Source: Burkholderia sp. L27(2015) (GTDB taxonomy: Bacteria > Pseudomonadota > Gammaproteobacteria > Burkholderiales > Burkholderiaceae). From it: DNA of 64,000 nucleotides. The notes beneath the pieces were generated by a model. The model saw only the letters and a program-made list of their open reading frames with translations, did not search any database and was not told the origin of the DNA. This document shows positions 54,585-63,113 of the stretch, in pieces (the first letter of the stretch is position 1; each line of letters starts with the position of its first letter). The stretch is taken from positions 289,606 to 353,605 of the forward strand of contig NZ_LMUX01000021.1 in assembly GCF_009765705.1 (NCBI RefSeq), given 5' to 3'. A program made the position numbers and the translations under genes.

Positions 54585-54590
54585 TATAAT
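54585..54590 (+). promoter_or_regulatory. -10 element of tRNA-Ser promoter
   Basis: A perfect TATAAT about 75 bases before tRNA-Ser; -35 is weak (TTACGA at 54561-54566, 18-base spacing). A leader of about 68 nt would precede the tRNA. Confidence 0.5.
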
Positions 54591-54664
54591 TTCGGCCTGG
54601 TGACGTGGGGGCGCAACCCGCTCAGATTGTCTACGTCGCGATCAATTATCGTTTTACCTGTAAC

Positions 54665-54754
54665 GGAAGCGTGGCCGAGTGGTTTAAGGCAGCGGTCTTG
54701 AAAACCGCCGTGTATGAAAGTGCACCGTGAGTTCGAATCTCACCGCTTCCGCCA
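54665..54754 (+). tRNA. tRNA-Ser (anticodon TGA)
   Basis: 90 nt with CCA encoded. Acceptor GGAAGCG/CGCTTCC, anticodon stem GCGGT/ACCGC around CTTGAAA (anticodon TGA), long class II variable arm (CGTGTATGAAAGTGCACCG) and T-arm GTTCGAATC. Confidence 0.97.
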
Positions 54755-54876
54755 CGACACCTCTCCGAATCGAAATAAACCTCTCCAATCAATCGGTAGA
54801 CATTGTCTCTAGCGACATAAAGAATTCGTTTTACTGACCGATACTATGTAAGTAATCAAAATAGACAGGGTTAAAT

Positions 54877-55320
54877 ATGGTTAATGCGAACGTAAGCCCA
54901 CTCGCCGCAAGCACGGAGAACGCCTCATCCGGTGTCCCCACGAATAGTGCAGGCACCACCTCCACGTCCGCCTCCGGCCCGACCGGCGCCGACAAGGCCG
55001 CTCCCACTGCGGTCAGCGGAGCGGGTGCCGCAAGCGGCTCCGGCGGTACTCCCTCGAGCTCGAGCTCTGCCTTGCAGCAGGAAATCGCCAAGGAAATCGC
55101 CCAACTGGAAAAACAATTGCAGCAGGAAGAGGCCCAGCTCAAACTCGCGACGGCACAGGGCAAGGCCGGCAATTTCAGTAGCGAAGCCTCTGTTATGGCG
55201 GCGCAAGGGGCAATCGCCACTACCGAGGGGCAATTGGAATCGTTGATGAGCAAGTTGACCGATGCTTTAAAGGCGCAAAATTCGAACACCAGCGGTTCGA
55301 TGGTCAATACTTCGGCTTGA
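54877..55320 (+). CDS. FlxA-like coiled-coil protein
   Basis: 147 residues: a Ser/Thr/Ala/Gly-rich disordered N-terminus (1-62) and a helical part (about 65-135) LQQEIAKEIAQLEKQLQQEEAQLKLATAQGK...AAQGAIATTEGQLESLMSKL, similar in pattern to FlxA-type proteins. Weak similarity by eye only. ATG 54877 with a possible GGGTTAAA site upstream. Immediately downstream of tRNA-Ser, so probably start of an accessory region. Confidence 0.6.
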   Translation: MVNANVSPLAASTENASSGVPTNSAGTTSTSASGPTGADKAAPTAVSGAGAASGSGGTPSSSSSALQQEIAKEIAQLEKQLQQEEAQLKLATAQGKAGNFSSEASVMAAQGAIATTEGQLESLMSKLTDALKAQNSNTSGSMVNTSA

Positions 55321-55396
55321 ACACCCGCCGGTTTTAAAAATCTCCTCGAAGCGCGCCGTTTGACGCGGCTCATTCTCTGCTCAGGGAATCATCGAT

Positions 55397-56626
55397 TCAG
55401 TGCCAAGTCGCCTCGGCAATGCCGGCCAACGCGCAGAGCACGACGACGGCGAGCGGTGGAATCTTCCAGCGTGTCAGCAGAAAAAAGGCGATGACCGCGA
55501 TGGCAAAATCGAGCTCAGAGCGAACCGCGCTGGTCCAGACCGGCGAGTACAGCGCGGTGGCCAGCAGCCCAACGACCGCCGCATTCACCCCTGCAAGTAG
55601 TGCAGCCATCGACGCTCGGCTACGCAGCGCTTGCCAGTAAGGCAACGCCGCAAGCACGAGTAGAAGACCTGGCAAGAAAATGCCTGCGGTGGCGAGCAAC
55701 GCGCCGGTCCAGTGATTCGGCGCTTCGGCCATCATCCATCCGAGAAATGCAGCGAACGTGAACAAGGGGCCGGGCACGGCCTGCGCGGCACCGTAGCCGG
55801 CGAGAAAATCGTTCGAAGAGACCCAACCGGTCGCGACGGTTTGCTGCTGCAGAAGCGGCAGCACGACGTGCCCGCCGCCGAAGACAAGCGCCCCTGACCG
55901 ATAGAACGCTTCGAAGACCTTGATCGCCTGGCCTCCGTGCAGCCCGATCAACGCGGGAAGCCCGAAAAGCCCGACGCAGAAGAGGATCAACGCAGCGGCA
56001 CCCATTGCACGGGAAATGGGGAATTCGTGTGTGTGTTGAGATACGCGACCGGTATCTGACGATGCCGTCGTCTGGCACAACGCGAGTCCGAGCACAGCAC
56101 CGAGGCCGATAACGATGAGCTGCGCATAAACGGTCGTCAGAATACTAAGTACCGCGATAGCAATAAGCGCGATGGCAGCACGGCGTTGATCCGCACACAG
56201 GCGCCGTGCCATATCCCAAACCGCTTGAGCAACGACCGCGACAGCGACGAGCTTCAATCCATGGATCAAGCCACCACCGACTGGGCCACCAAGACTCGGG
56301 GCAATGGCCGCAAAGCCTAGCAACAGCAGGACTGAAGGCAGCGTGAATCCGCACCAAGCCGCGAGCCCCCCAAGCCACCCAGCTCGCAAGAGACCGATCG
56401 AGAACCCCACCTGGCTGCTGGCTGGCCCGGGAAGGAACTGACAGAGTCCGACCAAATCGGTGAAGGCTTCGTCGTCAAGCCAGCGGCGTCGCTCGACGAA
56501 CTCTCGGCGAAAGTATCCCAGATGGGCAATGGGACCACCGAAGCATGTCAGCCCCAACTTGAGAAACACCGCGAGAACCTCCGGCGCTCGGGCCGAGTGC
56601 GGGGAGGTGGTACCCGTTTCCATCAT
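55397..56626 (-). CDS. chrA: Chromate transporter ChrA
   Basis: 409 residues with the bidomain CHR layout: N-terminal half FLKLGLTCFGGPIAHLGYFRREFVERRRW...FLPGPASSQVGFSIG and a repeated second half YRSGALVFGGGHVVLPLLQ...GYGAAQAVPGPLFTFAAFLG. Exports chromate from the cytoplasm. No chrB regulator nearby. On the minus strand 113 bases after dmeF, so likely in the same metal-resistance transcript. ATG start, with a second ATG one codon later. Confidence 0.93.
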   Translation of the reverse strand: MMETGTTSPHSARAPEVLAVFLKLGLTCFGGPIAHLGYFRREFVERRRWLDDEAFTDLVGLCQFLPGPASSQVGFSIGLLRAGWLGGLAAWCGFTLPSVLLLLGFAAIAPSLGGPVGGGLIHGLKLVAVAVVAQAVWDMARRLCADQRRAAIALIAIAVLSILTTVYAQLIVIGLGAVLGLALCQTTASSDTGRVSQHTHEFPISRAMGAAALILFCVGLFGLPALIGLHGGQAIKVFEAFYRSGALVFGGGHVVLPLLQQQTVATGWVSSNDFLAGYGAAQAVPGPLFTFAAFLGWMMAEAPNHWTGALLATAGIFLPGLLLVLAALPYWQALRSRASMAALLAGVNAAVVGLLATALYSPVWTSAVRSELDFAIAVIAFFLLTRWKIPPLAVVVLCALAGIAEATWH

Positions 56627-56739
56627 TACCGGTTCCAGATTGAGGAGATCAGCATGTCCGTATAAACCGGCCGGTTACTCGCTTTCGACCAGCTCGCCAA
56701 ATGTTCAAGAGCCTTGCGCTTCGTCGCAGTCAAGGCCCG

Positions 56740-57732
56740 TTAGCCCACCACGTGTGAAGGTTGTACCTCAACAGTGACGTGCGACAGGCCCTTGAAGCGC
56801 TCAAATATCGCGTGATAAAAACGCGAGTCTCGTTGCGGCTCGTTTGTCGCCACCGACACAACAGCGCTCATATGACCGGGACCTACGCGCCACACATGCA
56901 GGTCGACGACCTTGTCGCCACGATCCTCAACGGCGTGGCGTACATTCTCTGCCATGCGTGGGTCGGGATTAACGTCGAGAAGAATCGCGCCAGTATCGCG
57001 CAGCAAACCATAAGACCAGTTCGCGATCACCAGTGCTCCGATGACGCCCGCGAGAGGGTCCATCCAGAGCCAGCCAAAGGTCCGTGCCAACACCAAGCCA
57101 ATGATGGCCAGCACGGAGACCGCTGTGTCGGCCATTACGTGGATATAGGCTGAGTGGATGTTGTGGTCCGGGGTGACTGCGTCATGCGCGTCGTGCTCGT
57201 GCTCTTCGAGTGCCTTCTGCACTTCTTCTTCGTGAGCGTGGTCATCATGGCTATGACTGTGGCCGTGACTGTGGCCGCTGAGAAGCCACACACTTGCCAG
57301 ATTGACGAGCAGGCCGACTACAGCAATGGGAATCGCTTCGCCGAAACGGATGGGCACCGGTGACAGGAAACGCGAGATCGCCTCGTAGCCGATTAGCAGT
57401 GCAATCATCGCAAGCACGATGGCACTGGTGAATCCTGCGAGATCACCCAGCTTGCCAGTACCGAACACGAAGCGGGAATCGGTGGCGTGTTTGCGCGCGT
57501 AAGTATAGGCGAGCGCCGCAATCAGCATTGCACCCGCATGCGTCGACATGTGCATCCCGTCCGCAACAAGTGCCAGCGATCCGAACATACTGCCGCCGAC
57601 GATTTCAATCAGCATCATCGCACTGCACAGCGCAATCACGGCCCATGTCTTGCGCTCGTTCTGCTCGTGTCCAGCACCCAGAAAGATGTGGTCATGCCCC
57701 GCGCCGATTGCGGCGTCTTTGAAATCATTCAT
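56740..57732 (-). CDS. dmeF: Cation diffusion facilitator DmeF (Co/Ni efflux)
   Basis: 330 residues. His-rich N-terminus (GAGHDHIFLGAGHEQN) and central His loop (GHSHGHSHSHDDHAHEEEVQKALEEHEHDAHD), six membrane segments with metal-site DGMHMSTHA and HVMADTAVS. DmeF-type CDF proteins export Co(II) and Ni(II). ATG 12 bases after the dmeR stop. Confidence 0.92.
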   Translation of the reverse strand: MNDFKDAAIGAGHDHIFLGAGHEQNERKTWAVIALCSAMMLIEIVGGSMFGSLALVADGMHMSTHAGAMLIAALAYTYARKHATDSRFVFGTGKLGDLAGFTSAIVLAMIALLIGYEAISRFLSPVPIRFGEAIPIAVVGLLVNLASVWLLSGHSHGHSHSHDDHAHEEEVQKALEEHEHDAHDAVTPDHNIHSAYIHVMADTAVSVLAIIGLVLARTFGWLWMDPLAGVIGALVIANWSYGLLRDTGAILLDVNPDPRMAENVRHAVEDRGDKVVDLHVWRVGPGHMSAVVSVATNEPQRDSRFYHAIFERFKGLSHVTVEVQPSHVVG

Positions 57733-57744
57733 TTCCAGCCCTAA

Positions 57745-58020
57745 TCACTTGAAATAGCTGTGAACAACTTCGATAAGTTGTTCCGTCGCGCTGTCACCAT
57801 GCTCCTCGCCGTTGTCCACATCGACAAGATGGTTCCGGATGTGATCCTCCAGCACGACGGCAAGCAAACCGTTCATCGCTCCTCGACAGCTCGTAATCCG
57901 CTGCAGGACGTCGGAGCACCTGTGCTCTTCCTCAAGCGCCCGTTCGATGGCTTCTACCTGCCCCTTGATACGGCGAACCCTGTTGAGAAGTTTCTGCTTC
58001 TCTCTGATCGTGTGTGCCAC
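57745..58020 (-). CDS. dmeR: Metal-sensing repressor DmeR (RcnR/CsoR family)
   Basis: 91 residues from GTG (complement of 58018-58020), with GGAG six bases upstream; a longer frame exists but is non-homologous. All-helical RcnR/CsoR fold: AHTIREKQKLLNRVRRIKGQVEAIERALE, EHRCSDVLQRI(Cys), GLLAVVLEDHIRNHL and a final helix. Represses dmeRF when metal-free and releases DNA on binding Co or Ni. G-tract operators are visible upstream. Confidence 0.92.
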   Translation of the reverse strand: MAHTIREKQKLLNRVRRIKGQVEAIERALEEEHRCSDVLQRITSCRGAMNGLLAVVLEDHIRNHLVDVDNGEEHGDSATEQLIEVVHSYFK

Positions 58021-58034
58021 CGGAGGCTCCTTGA

Positions 58035-58052
58035 ATACCCGGGGGGAGTATA
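58035..58052. promoter_or_regulatory. Predicted DmeR operator, proximal site
   Basis: ATACCCGGGGGGAGTAT: TAC/AGTA arms around a G-tract, the RcnR/DmeR operator style. Lies just upstream of the dmeR ribosome site. Confidence 0.65.
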
Positions 58053-58069
58053 ACTGGTTCGAAGCATCC

Positions 58070-58090
58070 GTATAGGGGATGGGGGTATTG
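58070..58090. promoter_or_regulatory. Predicted DmeR operator, distal site
   Basis: GTATAGGGGATGGGGGTATTG: AT arms around two G-tracts, 18 bases upstream of the proximal site. Two close sites suggest DNA wrapping by DmeR tetramers, known for RcnR; inference. Confidence 0.55.
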
Positions 58091-58252
58091 AGGCGGGTGA
58101 GTAGGCCGGTCAAGCGCCCCGCCGATATCGAGTTCCCGCTTCGTTACCTTCATGAGCTTACGAGGCAACGGAGAAACTTGGCGGGTAGATCACGCGTGAA
58201 CACACGTGAGACTGCAATCGTCTTCGGTATCGGAGTGGGGCAGGACTGCTCG

Positions 58253-59377
58253 TCATCGCGTCAAGGCATCTAGCCGCATCGCGAGTTCTCCCTCTTTGAT
58301 GTTGGCGATCGGTTGAAGGATAGAACCATCGAATGTCCTGGGTTCGCGCTTGCTCTCGAGTATCTTTGGCAGATTGGGGTTGGCCAACGCACCACGTCCA
58401 AGGGTCACCAGGTCCGCGCCGGTCGCCAGCGCATTTGCCATTCGCTCTGCGGGATGCAAGCCGCCATTTGCAATAAGCGTTACGTTCGGTGCATAGCGAC
58501 GTGCCAGTGTCACAAGGCTATCCTGCGTGCCTTCAAACGCAGGCTGCCAGGCTTCGAACTCCGTGACATGAATGAAGTCAGCGCCCGCATCGGCGAGTGT
58601 ACCGAAGATCACTTCGGCATCCGCCTCCCCACCCAGCCACTTCGAGTTGAAATCGTTGACCTTGCCTTGAGAAATTCGAATGCCGACTGGAGCAACATGA
58701 CCAACGTTGGTCTTGACTGCATTCACCACGTCTGCAAGCAGCTGGACTCGTGCCTTCGTGGCACCGCCCCAGCGGTCGGTTCTACGGTTGGTCTCCGCCG
58801 TCAAGAACTGGTCCAGCAAGTAGCCGTTGGCGCCGTGGATTTCCACGCCATTGAACCCGGCGAGGTTCACAGCTCTTTGCGCGGCATCCACGAAGCCCCG
58901 CACGGCGTCATCGATTTCGGCGTCGGTTATCTGTCTCGGTTCCGGGAATGGGCCTTGGCCATAGTAGAGCTCCATCTGTTTGCCTTTTGGGCGAATGGCT
59001 GACGGCGCCACTGTGTGCGTTTGATAAAAATTGCCTTGACTCAACGCGCCAGCGTGCATGAGCTGTGCAAACACAAGTGCACCGTGAGCCTGCATTTCCC
59101 GATTGAATGCGGTCCAGCCCCGCGCTTGTTCGTCGTCGGCTAAACCTGGCTGAAACCGGTATCCTTGCGAAAATGCCTTATCGGTATAGATCCCCTCTGT
59201 TGTCACCAGCCCGAAGCCGCCCTTCGCAAAGCGCATGTAGTAGTCGAACATAGTTTGTGTCGGGTGCCCGTTTTCCGTGGCTGTGATACGCGACATGGGG
59301 GCTACCGCAATGCGGTTACGCACTGCGATGCCGTTGCGATCGTACGGGGATAGGATTTGGGAGTTCGTGTCGGTCAT
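58253..59377 (-). CDS. Ene-reductase of the old yellow enzyme family
   Basis: 374 residues, TIM-barrel FMN enzyme: NRIAVAPMSR, AQLMHAGALS, GVEIHGANGYLLDQF, TNRRTDRWGG, GIRISQGK, HVTEFE and GADLVTLGRGALANPNL. NADPH-dependent reduction of activated C=C bonds or nitro compounds. Divergent from the LysR gene, which probably controls it. GAGACGAG site upstream of the ATG. Confidence 0.92.
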   Translation of the reverse strand: MTDTNSQILSPYDRNGIAVRNRIAVAPMSRITATENGHPTQTMFDYYMRFAKGGFGLVTTEGIYTDKAFSQGYRFQPGLADDEQARGWTAFNREMQAHGALVFAQLMHAGALSQGNFYQTHTVAPSAIRPKGKQMELYYGQGPFPEPRQITDAEIDDAVRGFVDAAQRAVNLAGFNGVEIHGANGYLLDQFLTAETNRRTDRWGGATKARVQLLADVVNAVKTNVGHVAPVGIRISQGKVNDFNSKWLGGEADAEVIFGTLADAGADFIHVTEFEAWQPAFEGTQDSLVTLARRYAPNVTLIANGGLHPAERMANALATGADLVTLGRGALANPNLPKILESKREPRTFDGSILQPIANIKEGELAMRLDALTR

Positions 59378-59482
59378 TTTGTTACTCGTCTCGAAAAGAA
59401 GGTGACTTCATAGTAGGCATCGCGAAGCGCGGTGAACAGCCATCGGGACGTGAAGCCGCTCTAACACTTTTGGATATAAACC

Positions 59483-60379
59483 ATGCTTCTTCCAGACGTT
59501 CGAACATTCCTGGCGGTCGCGTCGGCGGGGAGTTTGTCCGCTGCGGCACGCCAGCTCGACGTAGTTCCCATGCAGGTATCACGGCGGATAGCGGCGTTGG
59601 AAGAAGATCTTGGCTCGCGCCTCTTCCACCGCACGACCCGATCCCTGACCCTGACCGCGGAAGGTGAAGCTTTTGTCCCGTATGCCAGAGCGATGGCGGA
59701 TGCGGAAGCCGGCGCACGAGCCGAACTGAGCCCGTTGCCAGGGACCGCGTCAGGAGTCCTGCGTATGACAGCCCCAAGCGGTTTCGGACAATCCATCCTG
59801 TTACCGATGCTTCCGCGACTATTGGAAGCGAATCCTGACCTTCGTATTGACCTGGATCTTTCCGATCGTCAGGTCGATATTGTCGGGCAGGGGCTGGACT
59901 TGGCGTTGCGGATCGCGCCGTTAGAAGATTCGGAACTGGTGGCGAAGAAGATCGCGCCTAATCCACGCCTTATCTGTGCCGCGCCCTCTTATCTGAAAAA
60001 GCGTGGACATCCCGCGACGCTATCCGAGCTGAACGACCATGCCTGCATCAGCTTGGGCGCGGTAAGGCGTTGGCCGCTCATTGTCGATGGGGAGTTGATA
60101 CGCAAACGTGTGGAAGCGTACGTCACCACGACCAGTGTCGAAGCGGCACGTACCGCCGCCATGCAAGGCCTAGGGCTCGCCATGTTGACCTACTGGGACG
60201 TATTCAGGCAGTTGGCCGACAACTCGCTGGTCCAGGTGTACCTGCAGGACGCGTCGATGGAGAATCTATCGGTCTGGGCCCTCATTCCAAGCCGGCGCTA
60301 TGTGCCTCACCGCGTGAATGTGTTCCTTGCTGCACTTGAAAGTGAGATGGCGCAGCTCGATAAGAAGCATGGCCAGTAA
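59483..60379 (+). CDS. LysR-type transcriptional regulator
   Basis: 298 residues. N-terminal winged helix (MLLPDVRTFLAVASAGSLSAAARQLDVVPMQVSRRIAALEEDLGSRLFHRTTRSLTLTAEG) and periplasmic-binding-like effector domain (about 90-290). Divergent from the ene-reductase with about 100 bases between them, the usual LysR-target arrangement. Inducer unknown. Confidence 0.92.
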   Translation: MLLPDVRTFLAVASAGSLSAAARQLDVVPMQVSRRIAALEEDLGSRLFHRTTRSLTLTAEGEAFVPYARAMADAEAGARAELSPLPGTASGVLRMTAPSGFGQSILLPMLPRLLEANPDLRIDLDLSDRQVDIVGQGLDLALRIAPLEDSELVAKKIAPNPRLICAAPSYLKKRGHPATLSELNDHACISLGAVRRWPLIVDGELIRKRVEAYVTTTSVEAARTAAMQGLGLAMLTYWDVFRQLADNSLVQVYLQDASMENLSVWALIPSRRYVPHRVNVFLAALESEMAQLDKKHGQ

Positions 60380-60383
60380 TCTT

Positions 60384-61877
60384 CTATGCGACCCCAGCGC
60401 CGGGCGCGTTGCCAGCCCCGCCGCCGCCTTCTTCACGCGCCGCCGCCTTCGCGGCTTCCCGCACGGTATGTGCGTCGTCGTGGAGCAACGCAGTTGAAAA
60501 GAAGCATCCCATGACTGCGGACACGATAATGAAAATCGAGGCCGCATCAACCAGCAGCCCAAAATACCTGAAAAAGAAAAGGCCACTCGAAAGAATCAGC
60601 AGATTCAGAAGTACGCCCAAAACAGCGGAAGCCTTAGGCACGGCTCTCATGAACACCGCAAGGCGCGAATCGGTGCGTGGCACATACCAGATGATCAGCA
60701 GACCGAGCGCCATGATGAACGCGCTTTCAGCCCATATCAACCAGACGGGGCGACGCAGGAAACTTCCCTCGAAAATCGTCTCGATGACCTGGGCCTGAAT
60801 TTCGATACCTGGCACCAGTTCGCCCAGCGGGGTCGTGCGCATGTCAGTCAGGCCGGAGCCGGTTAGCCCAACCAACACCAACTTGTTCCGAATACGGCTA
60901 GCGTCGACCTTTCCTTGCAGAATGTCACGTGCGGACACATAGCGGTTCTGCGTCGACTCAATAGGCGCGAAATGCAACCAGATCTCGCCGTCGGATTGCG
61001 TAGGCACCCGCACATCCGCGACACCCACCGCTTGCACGCCCGATGCGTCGGCAAAAACGTCGACGAACGGCGACCCCGTCGCGACACGGAGCATCTCTAT
61101 TGGCAGGCTAGGCACCACCTTCTCGCCCAAGCCCATAATGAGGGGAATACGCCGCACCACGCCTTGTTCAAGCGGTACGTTCAGCATCGCCTGCCCGTGC
61201 GCCGCCGCTTGCAATTCCGGCAGGCTGGCCAGCACATAATTGAACCGCTGCACGCTGCGCAGAGGGTCGGCGCCATGCACGAGAATCGGAGCGCTTCTCA
61301 GATCGGTGCTGGTGGTGTAGGCCGCCTGATCGAACGCCGCGGCACCCAGTATGGTCGGTGCCGCCCGCAACGATTTGGCGAGAATGGCTTCGTGACTGGG
61401 AAGGGCCCGCAAGCCGGCCGCCAAGGCCGCAGCCTCTTTCGGCAGATTGTCGGCCACTTTGTCGGGAGACGTTTGATCCGGCTCCGGCATGTAGATGTCG
61501 AGACCGATAGCCAGTGGTTTCTGCGCCGCAATGGCATCGACCAGGCCCGCGAGTCGATTGCGCGGCCACGGCCATTGACCGAAGGCGGCCAGCGTCTTCT
61601 CATCAATTTGGACGATGGTCACGGGCTGTGTCGTCGGAGTTCGTGGAAATCGGCGTTGATAGTGGTCGAACAAAATTCGCCGGGCCGTTCCGAAGGAGTT
61701 CGGGGCCACCTTGTCAATCGCGTCCACGACCGCCGGACGTACTATGTCGTTCGGCCATTCGCTGCATAGGTTGAGCAGGCTCAAGCTAAACAAGACCACG
61801 AGCGCCACCGGACGCCCCTTGCGCGCCCTCAGCAGGGTTCTTACAAAGGCGAGTAATCGTTTGCTATGGCGTTTCAT
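60384..61877 (-). CDS. CHASE2-domain membrane protein without an output domain
   Basis: 497 residues. One membrane helix (about 22-40), a periplasmic CHASE2 sensor (about 65-370: VTIVQIDEKTLAAFGQWPWPR...IGLDIYMPEPD...KLVLVGLTGSGLTDMRTTPLGELVPGIEIQAQVIETIFEG), then three membrane helices (about 380-480) and only a short Glu/Gly/Ala tail. CHASE2 proteins normally carry a cyclase, kinase or GGDEF module at this point; none is present. Third gene after fecR and an OmpA lipoprotein on the same strand (53-base gap). Confidence 0.87.
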   Translation of the reverse strand: MKRHSKRLLAFVRTLLRARKGRPVALVVLFSLSLLNLCSEWPNDIVRPAVVDAIDKVAPNSFGTARRILFDHYQRRFPRTPTTQPVTIVQIDEKTLAAFGQWPWPRNRLAGLVDAIAAQKPLAIGLDIYMPEPDQTSPDKVADNLPKEAAALAAGLRALPSHEAILAKSLRAAPTILGAAAFDQAAYTTSTDLRSAPILVHGADPLRSVQRFNYVLASLPELQAAAHGQAMLNVPLEQGVVRRIPLIMGLGEKVVPSLPIEMLRVATGSPFVDVFADASGVQAVGVADVRVPTQSDGEIWLHFAPIESTQNRYVSARDILQGKVDASRIRNKLVLVGLTGSGLTDMRTTPLGELVPGIEIQAQVIETIFEGSFLRRPVWLIWAESAFIMALGLLIIWYVPRTDSRLAVFMRAVPKASAVLGVLLNLLILSSGLFFFRYFGLLVDAASIFIIVSAVMGCFFSTALLHDDAHTVREAAKAAAREEGGGGAGNAPGAGVA

Positions 61878-61930
61878 GAAGGCAAAAGCCTGTCAACGTC
61901 GATGATAGGCGCGGTAGCGGATAGCGAGTG

Positions 61931-62548
61931 TCATTGAATGGTGATGACTACGCGCCGGTTCACGGGATTGGCAATGCCATCTGCCGTTCGTACCAGTGGC
62001 TCACGCTTGCCGCGGCCGGCGGTCTCGATTTGTTGGACAGGAATCCCTTCCTTGATCAGGAACGCTGCAACGGTCTGCGCCCGCCGCATGGATAGTCTGT
62101 CGTTAAACGCTTGAGAACCTGCCAGATCGGTGTGACCCACGACCACGAGGTGAGGCGCAGGCCAAGTCGCCAGGTCGGCTTTTAGCTTTGTAACCGTGGC
62201 AATTGACTCCGGCGCCAACTGGGTGGCGGAGTCAAACAGAAAATTGATGGTAAATGTCTCGGGGCGCGGAGGCCGAGCAGCCAATAGCTCGCCATAGCGA
62301 GCCTGCACACTGGCTTGGCTATCCGTCGTCTTTTGCATGGCGCCGCCCTTGGCGACGTCAACCCCGGCATAAGCCTTGTTTATCAGTTGCTGTTCAGTGC
62401 CGCTGCGGACAATGACCGCTCCGACTTTGCCGTCCGGGTCCGGCAATAGAACAATTTTGTCCGGGGTCGCGCTACACCCGGACAGAAAAGCCAGCATGGC
62501 GAATGCCGCACCCAATACCAGCCGATGCTTTCGGATCACAGTATTCAA
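61931..62548 (-). CDS. OmpA-like peptidoglycan-associated lipoprotein
   Basis: 205 residues. Lipobox LSGC (Cys about residue 25), a short linker region (DPDGKVGAVIV), and a C-terminal OmpA domain (about 95-205: FTINFLFDSATQLAPESI, VVGHTDLAGSQAFNDRLSMRRAQTVAAFL, GRGKREPLV, NRRVVI). Anchors the outer membrane to peptidoglycan. Start is TTG, overlapping the fecR stop (TTGA), with a GGGGGAG site upstream. Confidence 0.88.
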   Translation of the reverse strand: MNTVIRKHRLVLGAAFAMLAFLSGCSATPDKIVLLPDPDGKVGAVIVRSGTEQQLINKAYAGVDVAKGGAMQKTTDSQASVQARYGELLAARPPRPETFTINFLFDSATQLAPESIATVTKLKADLATWPAPHLVVVGHTDLAGSQAFNDRLSMRRAQTVAAFLIKEGIPVQQIETAGRGKREPLVRTADGIANPVNRRVVITIQ

Positions 62549-63012
62549 GGTGCACTCCCCCCCTTACCGCCGACTTCAATGATGAATTCAGTGCCGCGCA
62601 CGCCCAGCGTGGTGGTCGGCGTGCTGTAACGCACGGAATCCGGATTTGCCTGCGCCAGCTTTCCGTCAATCACTGACAAGGAGCCGCGTTTGATGGTGGC
62701 GTCGAGCGCCCCCTCATAGGTCGTCGTGTTGAATGCAAACTTGTTGAGCTCGAGGACGGAATCGGAGCCCTCGGAAAGCAGGGTATTGTCACGCAGGGTG
62801 ATGCCTACGGAGGATTGCGGCCCGGTCACAATGCGATCGCTGCTGTAAACTTCGCTACCGATGGCCACGCTTGGGCTTCCTCCAGGCCGCTCGATGCGCA
62901 CCGTCCCCTTCAGGGTCTTGACGACGCCGGCAGCATCGGCGGCACATGCATCGGCGATAGCCATGCACCCGCACGCGAGAATCAAGGCATATTTGATGGC
63001 TTGGCTATACAT
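62545..63012 (-). CDS. Periplasmic FecR-domain protein
   Basis: 155 residues: signal peptide (about 1-25, ending DACAADA) then a FecR domain (about 28-125: VVKTLKGTVRIERPGGSPSVAIGSEVYSSDRIVTGPQSSVGITLRDNTLLSEGSDSVLELNKF) and the TPTTTLGVRGTEF motif. Here FecR is a stand-alone periplasmic protein without its sigma-factor partner, as in FecR/OmpA/CHASE2 operons. First gene of the operon; weak Shine-Dalgarno. Confidence 0.86.
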   Translation of the reverse strand: MYSQAIKYALILACGCMAIADACAADAAGVVKTLKGTVRIERPGGSPSVAIGSEVYSSDRIVTGPQSSVGITLRDNTLLSEGSDSVLELNKFAFNTTTYEGALDATIKRGSLSVIDGKLAQANPDSVRYSTPTTTLGVRGTEFIIEVGGKGGSAP

Positions 63013-63113
63013 AGGGGGTACCGGATGACGATCGGGGACTTCCGCGCCGTAGAGAATATGACCCCCGACCCTAATTAGTCAAGCGATGCCGCGCAGATCG
63101 GTACTCCCAAAAC

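Noticed and set aside
54755-58250. Integrated element with an att duplicate of tRNA-Ser
   Set aside because: No integrase, transposase or second copy of the tRNA 3' end was seen; kept only as a boundary hypothesis.
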